This document shows positions 36,777 to 46,390 of a stretch of DNA of 64,000 nt, in pieces. The notes under the pieces are model-generated. The model worked only from the letters and a program-made list of their open reading frames with translations, was not told where the DNA came from and did not search any database. The stretch's first letter is position 1, and every line of letters starts with the position of its first letter. Origin of the DNA: Dyella flagellata (GTDB lineage: Bacteria > Pseudomonadota > Gammaproteobacteria > Xanthomonadales > Rhodanobacteraceae); the NCBI RefSeq assembly GCF_030160275.1, contig NZ_BSOA01000015.1:23935-87934 (forward strand). Direction: 5' to 3'. A program made the position numbers and the translations under genes.

Positions 36777-36819
36777 CAGAGCACTTTTCCGGCAACTATC
36801 GACCCTGAAAAGTGCTCTG
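36777..36819. repeat. 13-bp inverted repeat, possible divergent regulatory hairpin
   Basis: CAGAGCACTTTTC (36777-36789) and GAAAAGTGCTCTG (36807-36819) are perfect complements around 17 bases. It lies between the minus-strand tautomerase stop and the four-span membrane gene start. Related 12-13-base words recur in other spacers (29874, 47005, 51476, 53978). Confidence 0.6.
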
Positions 36820-36866
36820 TCTCTTCATTTGGCGCGATCCGGCGTGGGCCGCCGGATTGGCGAAAA

Positions 36867-37259
36867 CTACGACAGCTCGTTGGTCAGGAACTGCGCCCTG
36901 CCATGACCAAACGACCAATCCGCATCCGAGTTCTCCACGATCGATACGATCAGGTCATCCGGGGATAGGCCGCATTTCTCGTGCAGGCGCTCCGCAAGCA
37001 GTCGGTAGAACTTTTGCTTCTGCGGCTCGGTTCGTCGGCGCGAGATCACCGTAAGCACAACCACCTTGTCCGATCGGCGAAAGCCCAGGCCGGTATCTTC
37101 CAGCACCATCTCTGCCGGGCGATGCTGGGTGACGGATTGATAGCGATCGGTGGCCGGCACTTCAAACGCTTCGACCATCGCTTGATGCGTGGTGTCCAGG
37201 ATAGTTCGTAGTTCCTGGTCATTGCGGCCGGTAATGACATCAAATTTAAGCAGTGGCAT
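36867..37259 (-). CDS. Tautomerase-superfamily protein
   Basis: A 130-residue protein starting [16 protein letters not shown], so Pro2 is available as the catalytic N-terminal base of the 4-oxalocrotonate tautomerase / MSAD superfamily. It has two beta-alpha-beta repeats ([20 protein letters not shown] and [20 protein letters not shown]) and the [16 protein letters not shown] ending of the longer tautomerase_2 type. The substrate is unknown. It lies 32 bases after the peroxidase gene on the same strand and may be co-transcribed. Confidence 0.87.
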   Translation of the reverse strand: MPLLKFDVITGRNDQELRTILDTTHQAMVEAFEVPATDRYQSVTQHRPAEMVLEDTGLGFRRSDKVVVLTVISRRRTEPQKQKFYRLLAERLHEKCGLSPDDLIVSIVENSDADWSFGHGRAQFLTNELS

Positions 37260-37291
37260 AAGGTCTACTCCTGCAGCGGTAAGTGGGGTTG

Positions 37292-38293
37292 TTACTGTCG
37301 GCGCCCGTAGGAAACCGGATAAGCCGCCGAACGCGCATCGATCATGGGGTCCGCCGGCTCGATGCCGGCAGGCAGCGCATTGGGCAGAAACAACAGCTGC
37401 TTCTGCGCGGCGTCGTTGTCCGCCACGACCTTGTTCACGCTAAGCGTTCCCAACTCCACGGTTCGCCGCGTGCTGGGCCAGGTCACCGAAGGGTCATCCA
37501 GCTTGTCGCCGGCATCGGCGATCTGCAGCACCATCTTGAACTTGACCGGGCCATGCTTCACCCGCTCGCCGATCTCCTTGCCCAGGTAATCCGGAGCCTG
37601 CTTGGCCGTATCGGCCTTGCTCAGATAGTGATCGCCGGCCACCGGCAGAAATTGATATCGCCCGTAAGTGACGACACCCGCCGCATTGGTGAACTTGAAC
37701 GTGTTGACGCCATAGAAAGGCAGCGTGCCGTAGCTGATCGGTGCGGGTTTGGGGGCGGTCAGGAAGGCCTTCGCGGCCGGGTGGCTTCCCAGGTAAGTGT
37801 CGAGCGGCGTTGGCTTGGGAGCATTCGGACCGCTTTGACCCAAGGCGATCAGCAGATCGCGGAAGTCGTCCGTGGTGGCCGAGGGAAATCCGTTGAACGA
37901 ATGCGCCACGATGTCGGTGACAGCGCCGCCAGGCAGGTGAAACTTGATGGCGAGACCGCGCGGGCTCGCCAGCCCGTCGGTGTCGGACACGCTAGGAATG
38001 CCGGCGAAATCGGAGAAACGCACCGTCACCGGTACGCCATCATGCTGCAAATGAGAGGCTTTGCTGATGCTGCTTGCGGCAGGGCTTGGAGTGAATGTGC
38101 CTTCCAGCACGATGCCCTTCGCATGCACGGCCCGTGCACCGGGATGTTTGCCGAAGACGCCATTCAGCGCGTCGACCAGATGCGTGGGCGTGGACTTCTG
38201 GGGCGGCTGATGGTCGCTGGATTGGGCCAGCAAAGGACCGGAGCACGCCAGGGTCATGGCGAACGCGGCGAGTAAGGGGAACGGCTTGCGCAT
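37292..38293 (-). CDS. Catalase-like heme peroxidase, periplasmic
   Basis: A 333-residue protein of the short catalase-related peroxidase group. The signal peptide is [20 protein letters not shown]. The distal His is in [15 protein letters not shown], the conserved [10 protein letters not shown] and [11 protein letters not shown] blocks follow, and the distal Asn region is VAHSFNGFP. The proximal heme Tyr region is near the C-terminus ([15 protein letters not shown]). It is about 150-400 residues shorter than true catalases, as expected for this group, and export suggests defence against peroxide in the envelope. A Cys-rich regulator is divergent from it, with a perfect palindrome in between. 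Confidence 0.88.
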   Translation of the reverse strand: MRKPFPLLAAFAMTLACSGPLLAQSSDHQPPQKSTPTHLVDALNGVFGKHPGARAVHAKGIVLEGTFTPSPAASSISKASHLQHDGVPVTVRFSDFAGIPSVSDTDGLASPRGLAIKFHLPGGAVTDIVAHSFNGFPSATTDDFRDLLIALGQSGPNAPKPTPLDTYLGSHPAAKAFLTAPKPAPISYGTLPFYGVNTFKFTNAAGVVTYGRYQFLPVAGDHYLSKADTAKQAPDYLGKEIGERVKHGPVKFKMVLQIADAGDKLDDPSVTWPSTRRTVELGTLSVNKVVADNDAAQKQLLFLPNALPAGIEPADPMIDARSAAYPVSYGRRQ

Positions 38294-38350
38294 GGCTGGA
38301 CTCCTCGATGGTGGGGCGCCCGCCTACTCTGACTCAATCCGACCATAATG

Positions 38351-38370
38351 ACAATACGTATTGTTATAAT
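38351..38370. promoter_or_regulatory. Palindromic operator with overlapping -10 box
   Basis: ACAATACGTATTGT (38351-38364) is a perfect 14-bp palindrome in the 145-base spacer between the divergent peroxidase and regulator genes. TATAAT (38365-38370) abuts it, reading toward the regulator. A regulator bound there would block this promoter and probably the divergent one, fitting autoregulation plus control of the peroxidase. Confidence 0.65.
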
Positions 38371-38438
38371 TGTTTGTAGTGAGTAAAATGACCTATCGGG
38401 CTATAGTCCCGATGGTCTCGCGCATGGCCATGATTTAA

Positions 38439-39059
38439 GTGAGTACCAAGAACGACATCCTCAGCCTGCTCCAACGTGAAGCATTGACCGTCGCCCAGCT
38501 CTGCGAGCGCCTTGGCATTACCCGCAATGCCATCAACGTGCAGATCAAGCAGTTGGAAGCCGAGGGCCTGGTGCGTCGGCAAAAGGCACCGGAACGCGGG
38601 GCCGTCGGCAAACCTTCCACGGTATTTGAGGCGGCACCGGGTGCCGAGGACGTGAACTCCGGTGCTTACCCCGCCTTCCTCAAGGCCTTGCTGGCCACCC
38701 TGGGCGACACGTGCGGCAAGGAAGCCTTGGGCGACATCCTGGAAAAGACCGGCCGCCAACTCGCGCGCGCCGCAGGCCTTTCTTCACCTGTTGATTTTGA
38801 AAGCGGGCTGCGCGCAGCCATGGCGGCTGCGGATGCGTTAGGCGCCAACACCGAAGCCATCGAACAACCCGACGGCATCATGGTGCGCAATTACAGCTGT
38901 CCCATCGGCGGTGCCGTACGCCAGGAGCCCTGCGGCTGCAGGGCCATTGCGGCGTTCTTCTCCGAAGCGACAGGAAAGCCTGTCCAGGAACACTGCCTAC
39001 GCGAGGGCAAGCTTATCTGCCAGTACCTGATACAGATAAAGACGCCTAAGCGACGGTAG
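38439..39059 (+). CDS. Winged-helix regulator with C-terminal Cys cluster
   Basis: A 206-residue transcriptional regulator. The N-terminal winged helix has ILSLLQREALTVAQLCERLG and ITRNAINVQIKQLEAEGLVR. The C-terminal half carries Cys154, Cys165, Cys167, Cys186 and Cys194 (YSCPIGG, EPCGCRA, HCLREGKLICQY), an arrangement resembling the Fe-S-sensing regulators of the SufR type. It probably senses oxidative stress or Fe-S status, which fits the divergent catalase-like gene. The start is GTG at 38439. Confidence 0.82.
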   Translation: MSTKNDILSLLQREALTVAQLCERLGITRNAINVQIKQLEAEGLVRRQKAPERGAVGKPSTVFEAAPGAEDVNSGAYPAFLKALLATLGDTCGKEALGDILEKTGRQLARAAGLSSPVDFESGLRAAMAAADALGANTEAIEQPDGIMVRNYSCPIGGAVRQEPCGCRAIAAFFSEATGKPVQEHCLREGKLICQYLIQIKTPKRR

Positions 39060-39102
39060 CCCTCAAGCCGGCTCTGGGCTGTGTTCCACTACGGACAATG
39101 CC

Positions 39103-39171
39103 GTAGGCTGGGATGGCAATCCCAGCTTCCCGCGCCGCTTCCCGGATGCTGGGATTGCCATCCCAGCCTAC
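39103..39171. repeat. GCTGGGAT palindromic repeat, copy E
   Basis: A full copy: left GTAGGCTGGGATGGCA with ATCCCAGC, right GCTGGGATTGCCATCC with CAGCCTAC. It lies between the convergent regulator and VOC-protein genes. Confidence 0.92.
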
Positions 39172-39192
39172 GCATTTTTGCTCGCCATGAAA

Positions 39193-39561
39193 CTAGCCTT
39201 CTGGTTTGTGGCAAACCACTTCAATATTGTGCCCGTCCGGACCAATCACGAAAGCCGCGTAGTAGTTCGCGTGATAGTGCGGGCGCAGACCCGGTGCGCC
39301 ATGGTCGCTGCCACCCGCAGCCAGCGCCGCGCGATGAAAGGCATCGACTTGCTGGCGATTTTCGGCCACGAACGCCAGGTGAAGGCGCGCGGGCTTCTCC
39401 TCGGTGGGGAACAGGCACAAGGAAACCTTGCCGTCCGAGCTGAGTTCGATACCGAGCTTCCCTTCATTGACGACCTCTAGGCCAAGCGGTTCGAGTGCCT
39501 TGAGGAAGAACGTCTTGCTCGCTTCATAATCGCTGACTCCGAAGACGACGTGGTCAAACAT
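39193..39561 (-). CDS. VOC-superfamily (glyoxalase-like) protein
   Basis: A 122-residue protein with the two beta-alpha-beta-beta-beta modules of vicinal-oxygen-chelate proteins. FDHVVFGVSDYEASKTFFLK opens the first (His4 as metal ligand), and RLHLAFVAENRQQVDAFHRA opens the second. YYAAFVIGPDGHNIEVVCH carries the final Glu ligand. Typical roles are metal-dependent dioxygenase, lyase or resistance binding; none can be assigned. GGAG-containing leader ahead of ATG at 39561. Confidence 0.85.
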   Translation of the reverse strand: MFDHVVFGVSDYEASKTFFLKALEPLGLEVVNEGKLGIELSSDGKVSLCLFPTEEKPARLHLAFVAENRQQVDAFHRAALAAGGSDHGAPGLRPHYHANYYAAFVIGPDGHNIEVVCHKPEG

Positions 39562-39603
39562 GAGTTCTCCTCAAGTGTGTGAAATAAGGCGCAGAGAACG
39601 CGG

Positions 39604-39987
39604 CTAGACAGCCGGCGTCTCAAGGCTATGCTCCGTGGGCTGCGGTGTAATCGTCATCACCTTCAGCCGGTCGGATCCTTCGAAGCGGTGCCAGACGCCT
39701 ACGGGTATAACGACAAGCTCATGCTCAGTGAGGAAGAACCGTTCTTCCTTGGCATCTCTCAGCAGGACAACGGTGGTGGTTCCAGCTAGCACCATCACAA
39801 CTTCGTCGCCGTTGGGGTGGCGCTCCCATTCGCTGGAGCCGGAGTAATAGCTCACATACACGGCGCCGTCGCGATACGGTGCGACCTCGGCGAAGAATTC
39901 GCTGGCGTCTTGCCCAAAGGCCAGCTCCGGCGTTCTATTCGGCAGGTGCTTCAGGCCTGAAAGGACTTCGGTTAGTGACTTCTTCAT
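39604..39987 (-). CDS. Cupin-domain protein
   Basis: A 127-residue cytoplasmic single-domain cupin. The first motif is RHPNGDEVVMVLAGTTTVVL (one His and the Glu) and the second VVIPVGVWHRFEG (the His), so a three-residue metal site is possible. It lies on the same strand and just downstream of the large TPR gene, 43 bases before the VOC gene start. No substrate is apparent. Confidence 0.82.
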   Translation of the reverse strand: MKKSLTEVLSGLKHLPNRTPELAFGQDASEFFAEVAPYRDGAVYVSYYSGSSEWERHPNGDEVVMVLAGTTTVVLLRDAKEERFFLTEHELVVIPVGVWHRFEGSDRLKVMTITPQPTEHSLETPAV

Positions 39988-40022
39988 GCGCGGCGCCTCA
40001 TCGCCGACAAATTTTCAGTTGA

Positions 40023-41735
40023 CTAAAGCTGCGCCACCGGCAAGGCCGTGCTATCTCCAAGCCAGTTGTTGCTGGCAAGCGCATTCTGTTGCTTGGCTTG
40101 TTCCGGATGCCCCATCGCTTGCTGGCAGTCCGCGAGAATTCTCAGGCTCTGGGGATCCAGCGGCCAGTGCGAGAGCGCCTGGTTTACCTCGACCTCGGCC
40201 GCCGTCGGATCGCCCTTGGCCAGCAAAGCAGCGGCGACACTTCGGCGCACGGGATACCACCAGGTCGGCGGATCGGTGAACGCTCCCAACTTCGCATCCT
40301 GGATATCGGCGGCTTTGCGGTAGTCGGCTTCCGCGTCGCTCCAGCGTTTCTCGATCATCGCAACGCGCCCTTCAAGGACCAGTTTCGCAATGTCGACCAT
40401 CGACTGCACTTGCGCGGCGGAGTCGCCAAATTTGGCGAGGTCGTCATGGCCGATGGCAATCTTTTGGGCTTCCAGCTGCACGCCGTGGGCATCACCGTTT
40501 CGCGCATCAGCCTCTCCCCTTGCGTAATGCCACATGGCCAACGCGTACGAGAGTGTTTTGTCCGGCTGCGGCAAGGCCGCCACCGCTTGCGATGAAGCGA
40601 ATCGTCCGAACACGAAATAAGCGGTGACCAATTCAAATTGATGAAGGAAGCTGGAAGAATGAGGCGCCGACATTTGCTGCAACAGTGGTGTCGCCAGTGC
40701 GAGCCCTTCTTTCGCGTCGCCATCGATCAGCGTTGCGGCTTCGCCGTACTGCACATTGTGCCCATGATAAGGCAGCCCAAAGACGCCGTCCTTGGGCTTC
40801 AATCTCGCCGCATTTACATCATCGATTTTTACGGCCTGGAGATTCGCGTCCTCCGCGGAGCGATACTGCCCCACCGAAAAATACGTATGCGATGGCATAT
40901 GTATGAGATGGCTCGCCGCCGGCGCCAGTGTGGGCAATTTCCCCGCATACGGAAGCGCCTCACCCGCCACCCCATCCATCTCCGTCGCGTGGATATAGAA
41001 ATGGATGGCGGCGCTATTGTCGGGTGACCGATGCAGTACTTGTTCGAGCATCTGCACCGATCGATCCAGATGGTCGCGGTTGCTCTCCTGCGAAGCGGGG
41101 ATCATCCAGGCATCGGCCGCGATGATCGCAACCTCGTCATCGGCAGGATAGGCCTCGTAAAGGGCATCCATTGCTTGCGCAAACGCCAAGTCTCCCGGAC
41201 CTTTGCCGCCACCTTGGCGGTAGCGCTTTTGCAAGGCGGCAATCAACGCCCTTTCTTTGGGCGGATTGTCTTTTGCGAGTACTGCGGCGCGATCAGCCAG
41301 GCTGGCCAGCTGCGCTTGAACCGATTCGTTGATCGGATAGTTGATCGTGGGTCCGCGAGACCACGCCTCTCCCCATACACACATCGCGCAGCTTGGATCA
41401 AGTTGCTCAGCTTTGCGAAATGCCGCGATAGCTGCCTTGTGAGCGAAGGCATGCGCGAGCTGCATGCCGTTGTTGAAGTAGGCCTGCGCCTCCGGATTCG
41501 AGGTTTTTATCGTAAATCCACCCGTGCCATAGCCCTTTAGAAGCGTTGTCGCCGCTGGCACAGTGCTAGGGGAAGTCATGGCCATCATGTGGCCCATCGA
41601 CTTCATCGGCGGAGCGTGACCACCATGGATATCGGCAAACGCCAACGATGGAACAAGAACCAACAACCATGGGGCGATCAAGCGCACCCACGTTGAGCGG
41701 GTCAGGAGGGATGGGACGGCCTTCGTAGACTGCAT
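40023..41735 (-). CDS. Large secreted TPR protein
   Basis: A 570-residue exported protein. The N-terminal span LIAPWLLVLVPSLAFADIHG is a signal peptide, followed by a His/Met-rich stretch (HGGHAPPMKSMGHMMAM) that may bind metal, perhaps copper. Helical repeats follow: QLAHAFAHKAAIAAFRKAEQ then LDPSCAMCVWGEAWSRGPTI, and later TPR-like units up to QALSHWPLDPQSLRILADCQ. The Cys pair CAMC and the HIYIH-type His residues are notable. ATG at 41735 follows GGAGG. It belongs to a frequent but uncharacterised family of secreted TPR proteins. Confidence 0.8.
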   Translation of the reverse strand: MQSTKAVPSLLTRSTWVRLIAPWLLVLVPSLAFADIHGGHAPPMKSMGHMMAMTSPSTVPAATTLLKGYGTGGFTIKTSNPEAQAYFNNGMQLAHAFAHKAAIAAFRKAEQLDPSCAMCVWGEAWSRGPTINYPINESVQAQLASLADRAAVLAKDNPPKERALIAALQKRYRQGGGKGPGDLAFAQAMDALYEAYPADDEVAIIAADAWMIPASQESNRDHLDRSVQMLEQVLHRSPDNSAAIHFYIHATEMDGVAGEALPYAGKLPTLAPAASHLIHMPSHTYFSVGQYRSAEDANLQAVKIDDVNAARLKPKDGVFGLPYHGHNVQYGEAATLIDGDAKEGLALATPLLQQMSAPHSSSFLHQFELVTAYFVFGRFASSQAVAALPQPDKTLSYALAMWHYARGEADARNGDAHGVQLEAQKIAIGHDDLAKFGDSAAQVQSMVDIAKLVLEGRVAMIEKRWSDAEADYRKAADIQDAKLGAFTDPPTWWYPVRRSVAAALLAKGDPTAAEVEVNQALSHWPLDPQSLRILADCQQAMGHPEQAKQQNALASNNWLGDSTALPVAQL

Positions 41736-41952
41736 TTCATCCTCCAAGTGCGCCTGGCAGTGAAAGTGAATCGCAATGCCTGGTGGTGGGGAGAGCGGCA
41801 AGGGAGCAATGCAAGCTAGGTCGGCAATCAGCCTCTAACCAGTGCTGGACGTCATGGCCAAGCGCCCGCGCCTGGCTAACCGACCACGCAGCCCATGCGT
41901 TTTCCGGGAGTCTCTCTTAGACTTCGGCGCTGACCCATCGGGAAGCGATGCG

Positions 41953-43302
41953 ATGCGACGTTCAGGGCTGCTGATTTCCCTTTGCATGCTTATGGTGATG
42001 ATGATCGGAGGCCGCCCGGCATCGGCCGAGCCAGCCCCCGTCGCGCGCATCACCCTTGGCCATTCCACCGTGCCCTTGAATGGACTTTGGCGATTCCACG
42101 TCGGCGATGATCTTCGTTGGTCCTCCCCGGATTTCGATGACGGCTCCTGGGAAACCGTGGATCTCACGCCCGCGCCAGGTGCCCATGACGGCGATGTCGG
42201 CCTACCGGGCTATGTGCGGGGATGGAGTCTGCGCGGCCATGCAAACTACACCGGCTATGCGTGGTATCGGATCAAAGTGACCGTCGATAGCGACAAGGAC
42301 ACCCCGCTTGCCTTGGCGGGGCCAACCTTGGTTGATTCGACTTACCAGCTCTACGTCAACGGACAACTACTCGGTGGCTCAGGTGTGTTCACGGGTACGG
42401 CGCCTACGGTGTTCGGCGTACGGCCGAGTGTCTATCCGCTGCCGTCGTCATCGTCGTCAGGCGTGCAAACCTACCTTATTGCGTTCCGTGTGTGGATGGA
42501 TCCCCTAGATGCGGCCGAGGACAGTGGCGGCATCCATGTCGCACCCACGATCGGCAGTGCAAACGACATCGATCAGCTGCATCAGGTGCAATGGCTACAG
42601 ACATTCAAGGGTTACGTCGCCGATGCGATCGAACCGCTCGCCTTTGCCCTGCTTGCGCTGATGGTCTTCGCATTGATCGCATGCCGAACCCCTGATGCCT
42701 ATCGTTGGCTGGTCATAGCGTTGCTTCTGCTTGCCCTGCTACGCGTTAATCAGGTGCTGTTTTCTTGGACGCACTGGCAAAGTTTGCGCTGCTATGACAT
42801 TGCAACGGCCGTGATACTTAAGCCACTTAACTTGGCGGTATGGACGTTGGCCTGGCGCGACTGGTTTCGACTGAAGAGAACTCCATGGCTTCGCAACGTG
42901 ATCAGTGTGCTTACCGTGGTTCACCTGCTCTCCGCGCTGATGAGCCGTCCGTGGTTTATGCCGGAAGCAAACCACGGACTCAAGGTGTTCGCTGATTTCG
43001 CTGTCGAAGGCGCCCGCCTGGCATTTGTCGCGCTCTATCTATGGATCATGGGGTTGGGCGTAATTCGATCGCAAAAGCTACCCACCTATCTGGCCGCACT
43101 CTGCGCCATCCTGGTCGGCATCGGCTTGTTCGCGACAGAGCTAAACGCCCTGGGTGTCCCGGGCATCTGGTTTCCTTATGGAACGGGCGTGGCGAGGGGT
43201 CAGTATGCGTATGCTGTCTTCATTCCGCTTTTGTTCTTGCTGATTGGGATGCGGCTAGTCAGCTATGCGCGCAAGCCATCATTTTCCAGCAGATCAAACT
43301 AA
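41953..43302 (+). CDS. 7TM-DISM-like membrane protein
   Basis: A 449-residue protein with a signal peptide (LLISLCMLMVMMIGGRPASA). A periplasmic galactose-binding-like beta domain of about 200 residues follows (NGLWRFHVGDDLRWSSPDFD, GYAWYRIKVTV, TYQLYVNGQLLGG). About seven membrane spans make up the rest (residues 215-440). This is the build of 7TM-DISM receptors, but no kinase or cyclase domain follows; it ends in a short cytoplasmic tail. It may signal through a partner. ATG at 41953 is used; an earlier in-frame ATG at 41842 lacks a signal-like start. Confidence 0.75.
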   Translation: MRRSGLLISLCMLMVMMIGGRPASAEPAPVARITLGHSTVPLNGLWRFHVGDDLRWSSPDFDDGSWETVDLTPAPGAHDGDVGLPGYVRGWSLRGHANYTGYAWYRIKVTVDSDKDTPLALAGPTLVDSTYQLYVNGQLLGGSGVFTGTAPTVFGVRPSVYPLPSSSSSGVQTYLIAFRVWMDPLDAAEDSGGIHVAPTIGSANDIDQLHQVQWLQTFKGYVADAIEPLAFALLALMVFALIACRTPDAYRWLVIALLLLALLRVNQVLFSWTHWQSLRCYDIATAVILKPLNLAVWTLAWRDWFRLKRTPWLRNVISVLTVVHLLSALMSRPWFMPEANHGLKVFADFAVEGARLAFVALYLWIMGLGVIRSQKLPTYLAALCAILVGIGLFATELNALGVPGIWFPYGTGVARGQYAYAVFIPLLFLLIGMRLVSYARKPSFSSRSN

Positions 43303-43375
43303 GCTTGCTTGCCTCGACATACCGCGCAGGTCGCTTTTATGGATTTGTGGCCCGATCCGCGGGGAGCGGAGATCG

Positions 43376-43401
43376 GAGTGGGCTCGTTTCCGTGCCCACT
43401 C
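43376..43401. terminator. Hairpin between convergent genes
   Basis: GAGTGGGC (43376-43383) pairs with GCCCACTC (43394-43401) across a ten-base loop, between the 7TM protein stop and the ABC permease stop. It is a plausible two-way stop but has no T-run. Confidence 0.45.
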
Positions 43402-43411
43402 GTTGGCCCAC

Positions 43412-44173
43412 CTAGGAGCGCAGCTTGTAGCCACTATGGAAGATCCAGGCAATGGCCACGCCGCATAGCACAAGAAATGCCGTGGTCATGCCCGCGCTCA
43501 GTATCACATTGACGTCGGACTGGCCATAGAAGCTCCAGCGAAACCCGCTGATCAGGTACACCACGGGATTGAACAGCGCCACCTTCTGCCAGAACGGTGG
43601 CAGCATGCCTATCGAGTAGAAGGCGCCGCCGAGAAACGTCAGGGGCGTGACGATCATCAGTGGAATCACCTGCAGCTTCTGGAAGTCGTCCGCCCACAGC
43701 CCGATGATGAAACCGAACGAACAAAAGGTGACGGCCGTCAGCAGCAAAAAGGCGACCATCCATACCGGGTGCAAAATGCTGTAAGGCACAAAGAAGCGCG
43801 CAGTGACAAGTATCAGCAAGCCCAGCATCACCGATTTGGTCGCCGCCGCCCCGACATAGCCCAGCACCGCCTCCAGTGGTGAAACCGGCGCGGACAGCAG
43901 CTCGTAGATGGTGCCGGACCATTTGGGCAGGTAGATGCCGAACGAGGCGTTGGAGATGCTTTCGTTGAGCAAGGACAGCATGATCAAGCCGGGAATAATG
44001 AAGGCGCCATAGCTGGTGCCGCCGATATGCCCCATGCGCGAGCCGATGGCCGTGCCGAACACGATGAAGTACAGCGACGTCGACAGCACCGGCGAGACGA
44101 TGCTCTGGGTCAGCGTGCGGAACGTGCGGGCCATTTCGAAGCGATAGATGGCGCGAACTGCAGGAATGTTCAT
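43412..44173 (-). CDS. ABC-2 type transporter permease, YadH-like
   Basis: A 253-residue inner-membrane permease with six hydrophobic spans and the ABC-2 signature region ([20 protein letters not shown], then [20 protein letters not shown]). [20 protein letters not shown] is the typical N-terminal elbow helix. It matches the YadH group, partner of YadG-type ATPases. Its start overlaps the stop of the ATPase gene (ATGA), so the two form an exporter. The substrate is unknown. Confidence 0.92.
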   Translation of the reverse strand: MNIPAVRAIYRFEMARTFRTLTQSIVSPVLSTSLYFIVFGTAIGSRMGHIGGTSYGAFIIPGLIMLSLLNESISNASFGIYLPKWSGTIYELLSAPVSPLEAVLGYVGAAATKSVMLGLLILVTARFFVPYSILHPVWMVAFLLLTAVTFCSFGFIIGLWADDFQKLQVIPLMIVTPLTFLGGAFYSIGMLPPFWQKVALFNPVVYLISGFRWSFYGQSDVNVILSAGMTTAFLVLCGVAIAWIFHSGYKLRS

Positions 44174-45114
44174 GGCGCCTCCCGGACCAGGCTGACGAAA
44201 ATGTCTTCGAGCGAACTTTCCAGGGTGTGCAGGTCCTTGAAATCCACCCCCAGATCACCCAGCTTGCGCAGCAACACCGTAATACCGGTGTCTTCGCTTT
44301 GCGCGTCAAACGTGTACGTCAGTGCCGAGCCGTCCTCGGTAAGCTCCAAGGTGTACTCACCCAGCCCATCAGGCAGCGCTTGCATGGGCCTTTGCAGGGT
44401 GATCACCAGTTGCTTCTTGCCGAGCTTGCGCATCAGCACATGCTTGTCTTCCACCAGGATCAACTCGCCCCGCGTGATCACGCCAACGCGGTCGGCCATT
44501 TCTTCGGCCTCTTCGATGTAGTGCGTGGTGAGAATCACGGTGACGCCGGTTTCACGCAGCCCGCGCACCATCCGCCACATATCGTGCCGCAACTCCACGT
44601 CCACGCCTGCCGTGGGCTCATCCAGGAACAGGATGCTGGGTTCGTGGGCCAAGGCCTTGGCGATCAGCACGCGGCGCTTCATGCCGCCGGACAAGGTCAT
44701 GATCTTGGAGTCTTTCTTGTCCCACAGCGACAAATCGCGCAGCACCTTCTCGATGTGCTTGTCGTTGCGGGGGCGCCCGTACAAACCCCGGCTGAACCGT
44801 ACCGACGCCCATACCGTCTCGAACGCATCAGTGGACAGTTCCTGCGGCACCAGGCCGATCTTCGAGCGCGTGATGCGATAGTCCCGCAACACATCGTGGC
44901 CATCCGCCATCACCGTGCCGCCGCTGGGCCTGACGATGCCGCAAATGATGCTGATCAGTGTGGTCTTGCCCGCACCATTCGGGCCAAGCAGGGCAAAGAT
45001 CTCGCCCCGCCTGATATTGAGATCGATCGACTTCAGCGCCTGGAAGCCGCCCTTGTAGGTCTTGCTGACGCCTTGAACGGAAACGGCGTGTGTCGGAGTG
45101 GCCTGGTCGGTCAT
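44170..45114 (-). CDS. ABC transporter ATP-binding protein, YadG-like
   Basis: A 314-residue ATPase. Walker A is GPNGAGKTT, the Q-loop LVPQEL, the signature LSGGMKRR, Walker B ILFLDEP and the H-loop TTHY. About 80 residues after the ATPase core form the small C-terminal domain common in exporters of this group. It is coupled to the permease gene downstream. It would power export of a lipid, polysaccharide or drug; the sequence does not say which. Confidence 0.94.
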   Translation of the reverse strand: MTDQATPTHAVSVQGVSKTYKGGFQALKSIDLNIRRGEIFALLGPNGAGKTTLISIICGIVRPSGGTVMADGHDVLRDYRITRSKIGLVPQELSTDAFETVWASVRFSRGLYGRPRNDKHIEKVLRDLSLWDKKDSKIMTLSGGMKRRVLIAKALAHEPSILFLDEPTAGVDVELRHDMWRMVRGLRETGVTVILTTHYIEEAEEMADRVGVITRGELILVEDKHVLMRKLGKKQLVITLQRPMQALPDGLGEYTLELTEDGSALTYTFDAQSEDTGITVLLRKLGDLGVDFKDLHTLESSLEDIFVSLVREAP

Positions 45115-45162
45115 GGCATCCCGGGACGTGATTCGATCCGCCTGAGTCTACGCCTTGATTGG

Positions 45163-46263
45163 CTATATAGCGTCTACCTTGGCAGGCGCTACTTGGTTAC
45201 CCCGGGTTGATGGCGTCGGCTTCCCGAGCCTCGCGGCTATTTCAGGCCAAGAGATGTCTTTGTCCATGCGCTTATAGATTCCGTGCAAAGCCGGTTTCAG
45301 ATGCGGTAGCGTTTCGCCGACGCCCGCGCCCAGCATCTTCGATACCAGCGCGTGCATATGCAGCACTTCGGCATCCGAAATATAGCCTTGGTTTTGCCAT
45401 CGGTATCCTGAACGCTGCCGCCATCCGAAGCTGGTTTTCCTATCCTCTGTGAAGTGCTCAAAGTGGAAACGCGAGTTCGCGAGAAAAATGCCAAAACCAA
45501 GGAAGACCGCAGCGATATCTGTCGCCGGCTCCCACACCTCCCAGCCCCCAGGTGGTGGCTCCGGAAATCCTGCGGTCCGGTAATGCGCCAATTCGTGTGC
45601 AAAAGTGGCCACCAGCGACATGGGGTTTTGCAAACTTCGCGGATGGTAGGTAATGACGGCCCCACCTTCCTCGAGCGCGCGGAAGGTCCCTGCAGGGGAA
45701 TGGTCCGATGGCGGCAAAAGGAGATGCTTGGAGGCAACCAAGGTCTTCTGGCTTTCGTCCTGCTGCTCCAGCCGGCATGGCCACTCTTCCATGCCGGCCC
45801 ATACTTTCACTTGCTGAAATAGCCTTTGTGCCAGCTCATGACCACGTGATCCATCGTTCGGAAAGAACTCTCGTGTGGGTTGAATCACTTTGCGTTGTCG
45901 ATAGGCTTCGATACCGCCCGTGTGCTTGAGTAGCCACTCGAAACATTCCAACTGCCATTCGGCCAAGTCAGGATCGAGGAGCTTCTCCTTACGGAACCAT
46001 CCGAAAACGGCGCCCAACCCTACTCGACCGCGCCCTGCGTCGGGGGCAGATTCCTCTGATGGCTCCAGCCGGCCTTCGTTCTCTTCAAAGGTTAGCCCTG
46101 CAAAGGCCTCGGCGGGGCGATGGCGAATGACCTCTTTGAGGGCGAGGCGCGCCTCTTCCGTTAGATCCATGAACTTGTTGCGAGCGATCAGAGCCAACGT
46201 TTCATCGTTCATCGCTTCATACGTGGACTTGAATTTCTCTAACACGCGTTGATCGATCGACAT
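45163..46263 (-). CDS. Unrecognised protein with HExxH-type motif
   Basis: A 366-residue soluble protein. The central AHELAHYRTAGFPEPP contains an HExxH zinc-protease-like core, and ITYHPRSLQNPMSLVATF precedes it. Downstream Glu/His candidates for a third ligand occur in SDAEVLHMHALVSKM. The N-terminus (VLEKFKSTYEAMNDETLALI) is helical. No signal peptide or membrane span is present. I do not recognise a family; a metallopeptidase-related fold is inferred only from the motif and its context. ATG at 46263 (MSIDQRVLEKF) is preferred over a frame starting at 46410. Confidence 0.7.
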   Translation of the reverse strand: MSIDQRVLEKFKSTYEAMNDETLALIARNKFMDLTEEARLALKEVIRHRPAEAFAGLTFEENEGRLEPSEESAPDAGRGRVGLGAVFGWFRKEKLLDPDLAEWQLECFEWLLKHTGGIEAYRQRKVIQPTREFFPNDGSRGHELAQRLFQQVKVWAGMEEWPCRLEQQDESQKTLVASKHLLLPPSDHSPAGTFRALEEGGAVITYHPRSLQNPMSLVATFAHELAHYRTAGFPEPPPGGWEVWEPATDIAAVFLGFGIFLANSRFHFEHFTEDRKTSFGWRQRSGYRWQNQGYISDAEVLHMHALVSKMLGAGVGETLPHLKPALHGIYKRMDKDISWPEIAARLGKPTPSTRGNQVAPAKVDAI

Positions 46264-46390
46264 AAGTGTTCTTTCCCTAGGTCCCTGACCAAATTCCATT
46301 ACAGAACGCCTGTTTTGGCTTGCGAAATCGCGGTTACCATTGCAAGGCAAAAAAATGGAGTTGCGACAAAGTACTATCAAATTCCCACGA

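Noticed and set aside
37283-38275. 330-codon plus-strand frame opposite the catalase-like gene
   Set aside because: The minus strand has a signal peptide and catalase motifs; this frame has none.
44227-45210. 327-codon plus-strand frame opposite the ABC ATPase
   Set aside because: Walker A, signature and Walker B are all on the minus strand.
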